Assembly: GCF_007954425.1 (NCBI RefSeq)
Contig: NZ_CP042345.1
Coordinates: forward strand, 992,001 to 1,056,000
Origin: Novosphingobium ginsenosidimutans
Lineage (GTDB): Bacteria > Pseudomonadota > Alphaproteobacteria > Sphingomonadales > Sphingomonadaceae
Length of the DNA stretch: 64,000 nucleotides
Reading direction: 5' to 3'
The translations under genes were made by a program, and so were the position numbers. A model generated the notes under the pieces. That model was not told the origin of the DNA and ran no database searches. It saw only the letters and a list, made by a program, of their open reading frames with translations. This document shows, one piece after another, positions 8,799-16,941 of the stretch (position 1 is its first letter; each line of letters opens with the position of its first letter).

Positions 8799-8943
8799 CC
8801 GGACCTGTCGTGATTTGGCTCAGGCCGAGGCGAAAATGGTGCTGGTCGAGAACCGGCGCGCAGCGACCTGCTGGTCGTGAGCACCGGAAGCGCAGAGCAG
8901 TGCCGTTTGCAGCCCGGCATGGGCCAAATCACGACAGGTCCGG
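8799..8943. repeat. 145-base element with 21-bp perfect terminal inverted repeats
   Basis: The arms at 8799-8819 and 8923-8943 (CCGGACCTGTCGTG... and its exact complement) are identical over 21 bp and extend to 24 bp in RNA with one G-U pair. The ~100-base interior has further pairing (GGTGCT/AGCACC, GGTCG/CGACC). The right arm ends one base before the tRNA acceptor stem. The architecture suits a MITE-like miniature element or a structured RNA processed next to the tRNA. No target-site duplication is evident in the flanks, and no transposase is in the window. Confidence 0.6.
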
Positions 8944-8944
8944 A

Positions 8945-9029
8945 GCGGACGTGGCGGAATGGTAGACGCCGGGGACTTAAAATCCCCTGAGCCTTGCTCG
9001 TGTGGGTTCGAGTCCCACCGTCCGCACCA
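8945..9029 (+). tRNA. tRNA-Leu (anticodon UAA)
   Basis: An 85-base class II tRNA. The acceptor stem GCGGACG pairs with CGTCCGC and is followed by an encoded ACCA end. The anticodon stem GGGGA/TCCCC encloses the loop CTTAAAA, giving anticodon TAA. A variable arm follows, and the T-arm contains GTTCGAGTC. It reads UUA codons, which are rare in this GC-rich genome. Confidence 0.96.
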
Positions 9030-9131
9030 GCGCGCGTTACCTAGGGTCTTTTCCTGACGTGCCGCTTAGCCGCCTGCTCACCATGCCCACCTAGCCTTGG
9101 CCCATCCCCGCTTCCGGGGGCGGAGAACGTC

Positions 9132-9764
9132 ATGGCCGAGGCCGACCTGCACGACTGGACTGCAGCCGAACTGCGCGCTGCGCCGCGCATTTCGTTGATG
9201 TTGCGCGCGGCCAAGCTGGTCGGCCCGGCAGGCGAGTTCCTGTGCATCCTGCGCGACGTATCGGCCACTGGCCTGAAGGCCCGACTGTTCCACTCGCTGC
9301 CGCCTGAGGGGCCCTATGCGCTCGAACTGGGTACGGGCGTGCGCTATCGAATCGAGCCCGTGTGGGAACGCGATCAGCATGTCGGCTTCCGGTTTGCTGC
9401 GCCGCCGATCGACCTATCTGCGCTGGTCGAGGAATCCGGCCGGTTCCCCAAGCGGCAGCTAAGGCTGGCGGTCGACTATCCGGTCACGCTGGTCAGCCAG
9501 CAAACCGAACATCCAGCGCAGCTGATGAACCTTTCGCAGCACGGGGCGCTGATCGCGCTCGACACCCCGCTGGCGCTGCGCCAGCCGGTCGAGCTGCGTG
9601 GCGGCCTGTTTCCGCTGCGCCATGCCCGGGTGCGCTGGCGCCGGGGCGATCTCCACGGTCTGGTCTTTATCGAGGGCTTCCTGCTCGACGAACTCGCCCA
9701 GCTGGTCGCCAAGCTGCAAAACCGTGCGCGATCACCAGGTTCACTAACGCGCGTTAACCAGTGA
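9132..9764 (+). CDS. Tandem PilZ-domain protein
   Basis: 210 residues that can be read as two successive PilZ domains (about 18-90 and 100-190). The D/NxSxxG half of the c-di-GMP motif is clear in both (DVSATG and NLSQHG), whereas the preceding RxxxR arginine box is poorly kept: RISLMLR in the first and KRQLRL in the second. Nucleotide binding is therefore uncertain, and one domain may be structural. It lies downstream of tRNA-Leu with a GGAG Shine-Dalgarno and upstream of the polysaccharide-type cluster, so a link between c-di-GMP signalling and envelope or motility is possible but unproven. Confidence 0.75.
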   Translation: MAEADLHDWTAAELRAAPRISLMLRAAKLVGPAGEFLCILRDVSATGLKARLFHSLPPEGPYALELGTGVRYRIEPVWERDQHVGFRFAAPPIDLSALVEESGRFPKRQLRLAVDYPVTLVSQQTEHPAQLMNLSQHGALIALDTPLALRQPVELRGGLFPLRHARVRWRRGDLHGLVFIEGFLLDELAQLVAKLQNRARSPGSLTRVNQ

Positions 9765-9782
9765 TTAGGCATTCTCCTTCAC

Positions 9783-9800
9783 ATCTGGGTGACGCCAGAT
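9783..9800 (+). terminator. Small inverted repeat after the PilZ gene
   Basis: ATCTGG-GTGACG-CCAGAT forms a perfect 6-bp stem between the PilZ stop and the next gene's Shine-Dalgarno (AAGGGGG). It may be a weak terminator or a regulator site for the downstream cluster. Confidence 0.3.
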
Positions 9801-9814
9801 CGAAGGGGGCCTGA

Positions 9815-11395
9815 ATGTCGGTGCAGAGCTTTGCGAGCGGACACCAGCCGCGCGAGACCGCGGTGGACGTCGCGATCATCGGCGCGGGTCCGGCCGGCCT
9901 CACCGCCGGCTATCTGCTGACCAAGCAAGGCCTGACCGTAGCGATTATCGAAAAGGACAAGACCTATGTCGGCGGAATAAGCCGGACGGTCGAACACGAG
10001 GGCTATCGCTTCGATATCGGCGGACACCGCTTTTTCTCGAAAAGTCAGCAGGTTGTCGATCTGTGGAACGAGATCCTACCCGATGATTTCATCCAGCGCC
10101 CGCGGATGAGCCGGATCTATTACGAGGGCAAGTTCTATTCCTATCCGCTGCGCGCCTTCGAGGCCTTGTGGAACCTGGGCGTGGTCCGCTCGGCGCTGTG
10201 CATGATCAGCTTTGCCAAGGCCAAGGCCTTCCCGAACAAGACCGTCAAGTCATTCGAGGACTGGACCGTCAACCAGTTCGGCCACAAGCTCTATTCGATC
10301 TTCTTCAAGACCTATACCGAGAAGGTCTGGGGCATGCCCTGCGACGAAATGAGCGCGGACTGGGCGGCCCAGCGGATCAAGGGCCTGTCGCTATGGGGTG
10401 CGGTGGTCGATGGCCTCAAGCGCAGCCTGGGCCTCAACAAGGCACCCAACGACGGGATGCAGACCAAGACCCTGCTGGAAACCTTCCGCTACCCGCGGCT
10501 CGGGCCCGGCATGATGTGGAATGCCGCGCGTGACAAGATTGTGGCGACCGGCAAGGGGCAGGTGCTGATGGGCCACAGCCTCAAGCAGCTGGCCAGCGAC
10601 AACGAGGGCGGCTGGCGCATGACCGCGACCGGCCCGGTCGGCGAAGTCATGATCCGGGCCCGCCACACGATCAGTTCGGCTCCGATGCGCGAACTGGCCG
10701 CCCGCTTGCACCCGCTGCCGGCCACCAGCTTCAACGCCAAGCAGCTCAAGTACCGTGACTTCCTGACCGTCGCGCTGAAGATCCGCGCGGATGAGGATAT
10801 GTTCCCGGATAACTGGATCTACATCCACGACAGCAAGGTGAAGGTCGGCCGAATTCAGAATTTCCGGTCGTGGTCGCCCGAAATGGTGCCGGACCAGGGG
10901 GTTGCCTGCGTCGGACTCGAATACTTCTGCTTCGAAGGCGATGGCCTGTGGTCGCTGCACGACGACGATCTGGTTGCCCTTGCCACCCGCGAGATGGCTC
11001 AGCTTGGCCTGGTTTCGGCCGAGCAGGTGATCGGCGGGGTCGTTGTGCGCCAGGAAAAGGCCTATCCGGTCTATGACGAAGACTATGCCGCGCACGTCGA
11101 TGCCATGCGCCGCGAGCTGGAAGCGACCTGGCCCAGCCTGCACCTGGTCGGGCGCAACGGTATGCACCGCTATAACAACCAGGACCACGCGATGATGACC
11201 GCCATGCTGACGGTCGAGAACATCATCGCCGGCAGCCGGATCTATGACACCTGGTGCGTCAACGAGGACGCCGAATACCACGAAGCCGGTGACGAGGGTG
11301 CCCAGCAGACGCTGCCTCCGGCCCGCGCCGAACTGACAGAAGATCAGGCCGCAGCGCTCGCATCGGTGCGCGATGTGCCGCGCAAGGTCGCCTGA
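9815..11395 (+). CDS. FAD-dependent oxidoreductase, amine-oxidase / UDP-galactopyranose-mutase-like
   Basis: 526 residues. A Rossmann FAD motif [15 protein letters not shown] lies at ~20-34 and a [10 protein letters not shown] segment near 70 is typical of the protoporphyrinogen-oxidase / UGM-like group. No signal peptide is visible. Proteins of this type occur beside GtrA and glycosyltransferase genes in polysaccharide clusters, where they are annotated only as NAD(P)/FAD oxidoreductases, and the reaction is unknown. Here it is followed on the same strand by a sulfatase-family membrane enzyme, a GtrA protein and a GT-C-type protein, supporting an envelope-glycan role. The gene begins after an AAGGGGG ribosome-binding site. 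Confidence 0.8.
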   Translation: MSVQSFASGHQPRETAVDVAIIGAGPAGLTAGYLLTKQGLTVAIIEKDKTYVGGISRTVEHEGYRFDIGGHRFFSKSQQVVDLWNEILPDDFIQRPRMSRIYYEGKFYSYPLRAFEALWNLGVVRSALCMISFAKAKAFPNKTVKSFEDWTVNQFGHKLYSIFFKTYTEKVWGMPCDEMSADWAAQRIKGLSLWGAVVDGLKRSLGLNKAPNDGMQTKTLLETFRYPRLGPGMMWNAARDKIVATGKGQVLMGHSLKQLASDNEGGWRMTATGPVGEVMIRARHTISSAPMRELAARLHPLPATSFNAKQLKYRDFLTVALKIRADEDMFPDNWIYIHDSKVKVGRIQNFRSWSPEMVPDQGVACVGLEYFCFEGDGLWSLHDDDLVALATREMAQLGLVSAEQVIGGVVVRQEKAYPVYDEDYAAHVDAMRRELEATWPSLHLVGRNGMHRYNNQDHAMMTAMLTVENIIAGSRIYDTWCVNEDAEYHEAGDEGAQQTLPPARAELTEDQAAALASVRDVPRKVA

Positions 11396-11439
11396 GATGA
11401 CTGTCCGCCGCCGCTCAGGCCCGATCTGGAGCCGCCAAG

Positions 11440-12852
11440 ATGGCTAGTGCTCCGCTGGCCGCCACCACCGCGAAGCAGCCCCGCCAGCCGATTGCGCATC
11501 ACGAATGGCGCCATCTGGCAAACTGGCTGCTGGCCTGGGTGGTGCTGGCCAATCTGGGCTACATGCTGATGTGGATCATTGGCGCGCCGCCGCGCCACAG
11601 CGAGATTCTTGCAATCGGTGTGGTCGGGCTGATCGTTCGCACCCAGGTCCGGTGGATCCAGTACCTCGCCTTCATTGGCGTCTCGCTTTACAGCCTGCTC
11701 AACTTCATCGCCGCGCTGTTCAACCTGGCGATCAGCTCGCTCCTCTCGAGCGTCGGGTTCTTTGTCGAACTCGATCCCAGCCAGTCGGTCGAGTACGTCA
11801 TTGCCGGATCGGCGGTGATCCTGCTGTGCGGGATCGCCTGGAAGGCGCTGCGCCGTCCGGCCAGCTTTGCCGATGCCCGCATCGTACTGATCGCCGGGGC
11901 AATCGTCATCGCGCTAGCGCTGTTCGACCAGTGGATGGGTGCTGGCATGCGCGGCCATTACAAGCGGATCGCAGCAGCCGATGCTCCGTTCGAATCCGCC
12001 CGCAGCAAGTCGGGCCTGCTGGGTCCGGCCCATGCCCATGGCCGCAATGTGATGGTGATCGTGGTGGAATCGCTCGGCGTTCCCAACGGCAATGCTGAGC
12101 TGCAGCGGCTGCTGTTTGCCCGCTACAAAAGCCCCGAGGTCAAGGCGAAGTTCGACCTGAGCTTTGGCAGCACGACCTACTACAATTCGACCACAGCCGC
12201 GGAGATCCGCGAACTGTGCGGCCGCTGGGGCGATTATTATGACCTGATCGAGGCCAGGGACAGCACCTGCCTGCCGGCGGAACTGGCGCGCAAGGGCTAT
12301 GAGACCCGCGCCTATCACAGCTTCACCGGAGAATTCTTCGACCGCCAGTACTGGTATCCCAACATTGGCTTCCAGCACCGCACCTTTGGTCCGGAGCTGA
12401 TCGCCAAGGGCGCCGGCAACTGTGGCGGCGTCTTCCCCGGTGCCTGCGACCGCGACGTGCCGCGCCAGCTGGCTGTCCAGCTAAAGGCGGCAACCAAGCC
12501 GCAATTCCTCTATTGGCTGACGGTCAACACACACTTGCCGGTGCCGACCGGCAGCAATCTCGATGTCGATCGCTGCGGCCAGGTTTCGGCCGAGCTACGG
12601 GAGAAATTCCCGATGGTCTGCCGCCAGGTTGGTCTGTGGTCGCAGCTGGATGCCGCGATCGTCAAAGAGATCACCGCGCCCGATTTCCCGGCGACCGACA
12701 TCCTGATCGTGGGCGATCACATGCCGCCCTATTTCGATCGCAAGACCCGTTCGCAGTTCGCGCCTGATCGCGTGCCTTACCTGCTGCTACGCTGGAAGGG
12801 TGATGGCAAGCCGGACGCGCCGCAGCTGGCCGTGGCTGGCAAGGCAAAGTGA
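11440..12852 (+). CDS. Membrane sulfatase-family enzyme (LTA-synthase/phosphoethanolamine-transferase-like)
   Basis: 470 residues. About four or five transmembrane helices (25-170) precede an alkaline-phosphatase-superfamily domain. The metal-binding VVESLG motif has Glu210, a TTYYNSTTAAE stretch could hold the nucleophilic Thr, and the C-terminal VGDHMPPY supplies the conserved metal-ligand Asp and His. Relatives transfer phosphoglycerol or phosphoethanolamine onto envelope glycans or lipids. A Gram-negative host makes lipoteichoic acid unlikely, so transfer onto a glycan or lipid A-like acceptor is the better guess. It is followed 10 bases later by the GtrA gene. Confidence 0.8.
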   Translation: MASAPLAATTAKQPRQPIAHHEWRHLANWLLAWVVLANLGYMLMWIIGAPPRHSEILAIGVVGLIVRTQVRWIQYLAFIGVSLYSLLNFIAALFNLAISSLLSSVGFFVELDPSQSVEYVIAGSAVILLCGIAWKALRRPASFADARIVLIAGAIVIALALFDQWMGAGMRGHYKRIAAADAPFESARSKSGLLGPAHAHGRNVMVIVVESLGVPNGNAELQRLLFARYKSPEVKAKFDLSFGSTTYYNSTTAAEIRELCGRWGDYYDLIEARDSTCLPAELARKGYETRAYHSFTGEFFDRQYWYPNIGFQHRTFGPELIAKGAGNCGGVFPGACDRDVPRQLAVQLKAATKPQFLYWLTVNTHLPVPTGSNLDVDRCGQVSAELREKFPMVCRQVGLWSQLDAAIVKEITAPDFPATDILIVGDHMPPYFDRKTRSQFAPDRVPYLLLRWKGDGKPDAPQLAVAGKAK

Positions 12853-12862
12853 TCTGAGGCCA

Positions 12863-13282
12863 GTGACCGCCACCGCCATGCTCAACCGCACCATCCTGCC
12901 ACTGCTGCGCACCCAATGGTTCGCCTATCTGCTGGTCAGCGCCGTGGCGCTGGCCGGCGATATGGCCGCCTTCCTGGCGCTGCTGCGGGCCGGGGTGGCC
13001 CCGGCGCTGGCCGGCGCGGCGGGTTACAGCTTTGGCATCGCAGTCCACTGGATCCTGTCGAGCCGGCTGGTCTTCGCCCTGCGTGCCGCGCCCGGCGGCA
13101 CGGCCCGGATGCGGCAGAAGGCGGAATTCGTCGGCTCGGCCCTGATCGGCCTGGTGCTGACCACCGTCATCGTTGGATTGGGTGACAAGGCCGGGATCGA
13201 CCCGCGCCTGGCCAAGGGCGCTGCGATCGCAGTCAGCTTTACCTGCACCTGGCTGCTGCGCAGTCGCATCGTTTTCCGCTAG
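12863..13282 (+). CDS. GtrA-family membrane protein
   Basis: About 139 residues with four hydrophobic helices and a C-terminal SFTCTWLLRSRIVF segment typical of GtrA. The family is implicated in moving polyprenyl-linked sugars across the inner membrane for O-antigen or wall glucosylation. The start is a choice between GTG at 12863 (TGAGG just upstream, but close) and ATG at 12878 (no Shine-Dalgarno); I prefer GTG. The next gene starts 9 bases after the stop. Confidence 0.8.
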   Translation: MTATAMLNRTILPLLRTQWFAYLLVSAVALAGDMAAFLALLRAGVAPALAGAAGYSFGIAVHWILSSRLVFALRAAPGGTARMRQKAEFVGSALIGLVLTTVIVGLGDKAGIDPRLAKGAAIAVSFTCTWLLRSRIVFR

Positions 13283-13291
13283 CATAGCGCC

Positions 13292-15040
13292 ATGCTGCGC
13301 GCAGAGCTTGCCAAGGAGGGACCGCCCGCCCTGGCCCTGGTCCTGGTGATCTGGGCGGCCTGGGCCCTGTTCCGGCTGGCGCTGCTGCCGCTGACCGGCA
13401 CCCAATTGCCCGATCCTGACGATTACATGCGCCTGCTTGAGGTGCGTGACCTCTTGCACGGGCAGGCCTGGTTCGATGTAACGCAATACCGCATGGGCCC
13501 GCCCGATGGGGCCAGCATGCATTGGTCGCGGCTGATCGATCTGCCGCTTGCTGGGCTGATCCTGCTGTTCGACACCGTGCTGCCGCGCAGCCAGGCTGAG
13601 CTGGCGGCCATGGCGCTGGTCCCGCTGCTGTGGCTGCTGCCGGCGCTGCTGGCGCTGCGTGACATGGCGAACAGCCTGTCCCTGCCCCGCCCTGCGGCCT
13701 TGCTGACGCTGGTGCTTTTCCCGCTGTTCCCGCTGCTACCGGGCAACTTCGCGCCGCTGCGGATCGACCATCACACCGCGCAATCCGTCGCCGCGCTGGT
13801 CTGCGGGGCGTTGTTGCTGCGCACCGGCTCGCGCCTTGCGGCGGTGGCCTGCGGGCTGGTCGGCGCGGCCTGGGCGGTCGTCTCGCTTGAGGCGCTGCCG
13901 CTGCTCGCGGCGCTGGCGGGGCTCTATGGACTGCGCTGGGCGCTGGCCCGCGACCGGTCGCTCCCCTGGTACCTTGGCGCGCTTGGCGCCGCAGCAGTGC
14001 TGCTTTCGCTGGCCACCCGGCCGCTGACCGAACTGACCGGCCCCCATTGCGACATCTTGCGCCCGGGTCATGTGGCCGCCTTCTTCGTCGCTGCCCTGGC
14101 TGCGCTGGTACTGCCGTGGCTGCCAGGGAAAGACAGCCTGCGCGGCCGTCTGCTGGGGGTGGGGCTGGTCCCGCTTGCCGCAATTCCTGCGGCGCTTGCC
14201 GGGCTTGGCCGCTGCGCCGCCAACCCGTTTGGCCAGCTCGATCCGCTGCTGCAGACCTGGTGGTACACCTTTGTGCTCGAAGGGCGCCCGATCTGGCAGC
14301 AGCCGCTGTCGATGGCCTTCACCCTGGTCTGGACGATCGCGGTGATCGCTGCGGGCTGGCGGCTGGCACGCCGCCTGCGCCTGCCGGCCGATCGCTGGAA
14401 TCTGCTGACCGGCTACGCCCTCGCCGCCGGGCTCTATTCGTTGCTGGTGATGCGCGAAGGTCTGGCCGCGCAACTGCTGGCCATTCCTGCCGCCGCCCTG
14501 CTGCTGGTCCACTGGCTGCCGCGCGCCCGCGCGATTCCCGCTGCGCTGCCGCGGATTGCCGCGACGCTGGCAGTCATTGCGCTGTGCACGCCGACCTTCG
14601 GCAGCGCTGCGCTCAAGCCGTTCGATCAGGCCGCCGGCAGTTCGGCCGCAGTCCGCACCGATCCGGCGCTTGGCACCTGCGACTATGCTTCGCTCAATCG
14701 CTTGCCGCGCGGCCACCTGTTCGCGCCGCTCGATCGCGGGCCGGAGATCCTGGTCCGCACCGGCCACACGGTGGTCTCCGGGCCCTACCACCGCAACCAG
14801 ACCCGGATGGTCGACGTTATCGCGGCATTCACGGGCGATCCGTCCGATGCCGCCGCGATCGTCCATCGCAATGGCGCGACCCATGTGGTCGCCTGCCTGA
14901 GCTCAAGCGAAATCCCGACCTATGGCCAGGCCCGTGCCGACAATCTCGCCAACCTGATCGCCCATGGTCGTCCGCCCGCCTGGCTGGTGCCAGTGCCGGG
15001 GTTCGAGACCGGAGCGCTGCGGGTCTACGCCGTCAGGTAG
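13292..15040 (+). CDS. Multi-spanning GT-C-type glycosyltransferase-like protein
   Basis: 582 residues with 10-12 hydrophobic segments. After TM1 it has PDPDDYMRLLEVRDL, matching the acidic DxD-like first periplasmic loop of GT-C enzymes (oligosaccharyltransferase/ArnT-like) that use lipid-linked sugars. It ends with a ~140-residue soluble domain. Together with the FAD protein, sulfatase-like enzyme and GtrA upstream it forms a probable envelope-glycan modification operon. It overlaps msrB tail to tail by 8 bases. Confidence 0.65.
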   Translation: MLRAELAKEGPPALALVLVIWAAWALFRLALLPLTGTQLPDPDDYMRLLEVRDLLHGQAWFDVTQYRMGPPDGASMHWSRLIDLPLAGLILLFDTVLPRSQAELAAMALVPLLWLLPALLALRDMANSLSLPRPAALLTLVLFPLFPLLPGNFAPLRIDHHTAQSVAALVCGALLLRTGSRLAAVACGLVGAAWAVVSLEALPLLAALAGLYGLRWALARDRSLPWYLGALGAAAVLLSLATRPLTELTGPHCDILRPGHVAAFFVAALAALVLPWLPGKDSLRGRLLGVGLVPLAAIPAALAGLGRCAANPFGQLDPLLQTWWYTFVLEGRPIWQQPLSMAFTLVWTIAVIAAGWRLARRLRLPADRWNLLTGYALAAGLYSLLVMREGLAAQLLAIPAAALLLVHWLPRARAIPAALPRIAATLAVIALCTPTFGSAALKPFDQAAGSSAAVRTDPALGTCDYASLNRLPRGHLFAPLDRGPEILVRTGHTVVSGPYHRNQTRMVDVIAAFTGDPSDAAAIVHRNGATHVVACLSSSEIPTYGQARADNLANLIAHGRPPAWLVPVPGFETGALRVYAVR

Positions 15041-15509
15041 GGCTGAACACCAGCGCGTCACCGTTCATGCAGTAACGCTTGCCGGTCGGCTTGGGGCCAT
15101 CATCGAAGACGTGCCCAAGGTGCCCGCCGCACTTGATGCAATGCACTTCGGTGCGCGGATAGCCGGTCTCGAAATCGATCGACTTGCCGATCGAACCCGG
15201 CACCACGTCCCAGAAGCTGGGCCAGCCGGTCTTGCTGTCATACTTGGTCGCGCTGGAATAGAGCACATTGCCATCGGCCGCGCAGACGAACACGCCCTTG
15301 CGCTTTTCATGCAGCAGCGGGGATGAGCCGGGCACTTCGGTGCCCTTCTGGCGCAGGATATAGTACTGCTCCGCCGTCAGCCGCTTTTTCCATTCGGCAT
15401 CGCTGAAGCGGACCGGATAGGTCTTGGCTTCGGCGTTGGAGCAGGCGGCCAGGCCCGAGGCAGCCGCCCCTGCGGCCAGCCAGCCGAGGAACTGCCGCCG
15501 GCCCTGCAT
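15033..15509 (-). CDS. msrB: Peptide-methionine (R)-S-oxide reductase MsrB, exported
   Basis: 158 residues with an RRQFLG twin-arginine-like motif and a lipobox-like LAAC, so it is likely an envelope-anchored MsrB. The catalytic region GGHLGHVFDDGP...GKRYCMNGDAL carries the resolving/catalytic RYC cysteine (usually RYCINS, here RYCMNG). The zinc site is unusual: the second CxxC (CIKC) is intact but the first reads CAAD, with Asp replacing one cysteine. It starts inside the stop of the CYP153 gene (TGATG), an odd operon partner that may reflect oxidative by-products of the P450. Confidence 0.9.
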   Translation of the reverse strand: MQGRRQFLGWLAAGAAASGLAACSNAEAKTYPVRFSDAEWKKRLTAEQYYILRQKGTEVPGSSPLLHEKRKGVFVCAADGNVLYSSATKYDSKTGWPSFWDVVPGSIGKSIDFETGYPRTEVHCIKCGGHLGHVFDDGPKPTGKRYCMNGDALVFSPT

Positions 15510-16840
15510 CAGAACTTGCTGAGCGTAACGCCCAGCTTCCGGAAGCCGTGGACGAAGTTGGCGCGAACGCGTTCGACCTTGCCGGTCACGTTCACGCGCA
15601 TCCGCCGCTCGTGCATCTCTTCCAGCAGGATCTTGAGCTGCAGTTCGGCGAGGCGCGCGCCGACGCAGCGGTGAATGCCATATCCGAACGAAAGGTGCCG
15701 GCGGGCATTCTCGCGCGTGACGATCAGCTTGTCCGGGTTCTCGAACACCGTTTCGTCGCGGTTGGCCGAGAGATACCAGAGGATCAGCTTGTCGCCCTTC
15801 TTGATCTGGTTGCCGAACAGGTCGGCATCATCGGTCGCGGTGCGGCGCATGTGGGCCAGCGGCGTGACATAGCGGATGCATTCCTGCACCGCGTTGGGGA
15901 TCACCGAGGGATCGGCCTCAAAGATCGCGCGCTGGTCCTGGAACTTATCGAGCGCGTGGACGATGCCCGACATGGTGTTGCGCGTGGTATCGTTGCCGCC
16001 GACGATCAGCAGAACGAGGTTGCCCATGAACTCCTGCGGGCTCATGTGGTTCATCGCGTCCGAATGGATCATCATCGAGATGAGGTCGCGGCTCGGCGGG
16101 GCGCCGGTCCGCTCGACCCACAGCCGCTGGAAATAGCTCGCCATTTCGAGCAGGATTTCATGCCGGGTATCGGCCAGCTCGCGCGCCAGGCCCAGTTCGA
16201 CGTCGCCGGCCCAGTCCGACCAGAAGGTCAGCAGGCGGCGGTCTTCCCAGGGGAAGCCGAACAGGATCGCCAACATGCCGGTGGTCAGCTCGATCGAGAC
16301 CTTGTCGACCCAGTCGAACTCCTCGCCCCAGGGCAGGCTGTCGAGCGTTGCGGCGGTGCGCATCCGCACTTCGGCGGCCATCTTGTCGATCTCGCCGGGG
16401 GTAAAGGCCGGGGCAACGGTGCGGCGCTGGCCGGTGTGTTCGGGCCGGTCCATCGCGATGAACATCGGCAGGCGCCGTTCTTCCAGCCGCTCGGGCGTCA
16501 TGTCGGCCGGCGGATCGCCGATCGTGATCCCGCCGTGCTGCCACGACGAGGAGAACAGTTCGGGCAGCGATTCGACGTGCTGGATCGTCTTGACTGTGGT
16601 GACGTTCCAATAGTCGCCATAGGGCGTGCCGGTAACCTTGTTGACCGGGGCCTGGGCGCGCATCTCGGCAAAGATCGGCTGCCAGCGGTCCTCGACATAG
16701 ATGTCAGAGCGCGAAACGTCCCACGGATGGGTGTGGACGGGCAGGTTCTGGCCATATTCCTTCAGCCAGGCCTCGAACGCTTCGGTCGCGGTAGGAGAGC
16801 TACGATACTTGAACGGGGCATCGGCGATCTGGGTGGCCAT
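15509..16840 (-). CDS. Cytochrome P450, CYP153-like alkane/fatty-acid hydroxylase
   Basis: 443 residues, started at MATQ because GAGAGG lies 6 bases upstream; the longer ORF start is unsupported. Motifs: GGNDTTRNTMSG in the I helix (oxygen activation, ~281), ExxR as ECIR (~320) and the heme loop FGYGIHRCVG with Cys392. The segments GGITI, LPMFIAMDRPEH, EEFDWV and SIELTTGMLAILF match what I recall of CYP153, soluble terminal hydroxylases for alkanes and related compounds. The usual partner ferredoxin is not adjacent; a ferredoxin-type reductase lies at 42741-43970. An inverted repeat 45-60 bases upstream may be the operator. Confidence 0.88.
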   Translation of the reverse strand: MATQIADAPFKYRSSPTATEAFEAWLKEYGQNLPVHTHPWDVSRSDIYVEDRWQPIFAEMRAQAPVNKVTGTPYGDYWNVTTVKTIQHVESLPELFSSSWQHGGITIGDPPADMTPERLEERRLPMFIAMDRPEHTGQRRTVAPAFTPGEIDKMAAEVRMRTAATLDSLPWGEEFDWVDKVSIELTTGMLAILFGFPWEDRRLLTFWSDWAGDVELGLARELADTRHEILLEMASYFQRLWVERTGAPPSRDLISMMIHSDAMNHMSPQEFMGNLVLLIVGGNDTTRNTMSGIVHALDKFQDQRAIFEADPSVIPNAVQECIRYVTPLAHMRRTATDDADLFGNQIKKGDKLILWYLSANRDETVFENPDKLIVTRENARRHLSFGYGIHRCVGARLAELQLKILLEEMHERRMRVNVTGKVERVRANFVHGFRKLGVTLSKF

Positions 16841-16884
16841 GTCATTCCTCTCTGCCGCGAGTCTTCGCAATCAGTTTCCCATCG

Positions 16885-16899
16885 AGACCTACTTGGTCT
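16885..16899. promoter_or_regulatory. Inverted repeat upstream of the CYP153 gene
   Basis: AGACC-TACTT-GGTCT, a perfect 5-bp inverted repeat, lies 45 to 59 bases before the P450 start. On the minus strand a TTGACT (16917-16912) precedes it by 12 bases and would be a -35 candidate, with no good -10 downstream. The position fits an operator or activator site. No regulator gene is next to the P450, so the factor is unknown. Confidence 0.35.
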
Positions 16900-16941
16900 A
16901 ACTTACCGGAGAGTCAATAGCGTCTCAGGAACGGACCGGAT

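Noticed and set aside
8799..8943. SRP (4.5S) RNA or 6S RNA
   Set aside because: The long stem is suggestive, but the GGTCAGGTCCGGAAGGAAGC SRP core and the 6S bubble motifs are absent, and perfect 21-bp ends are unlike either RNA.
12800..13282. Upstream ATG start for the GtrA gene
   Set aside because: It would overlap the sulfatase-like gene by 53 bases and adds a non-hydrophobic Arg-rich N-terminus not seen in GtrA proteins.
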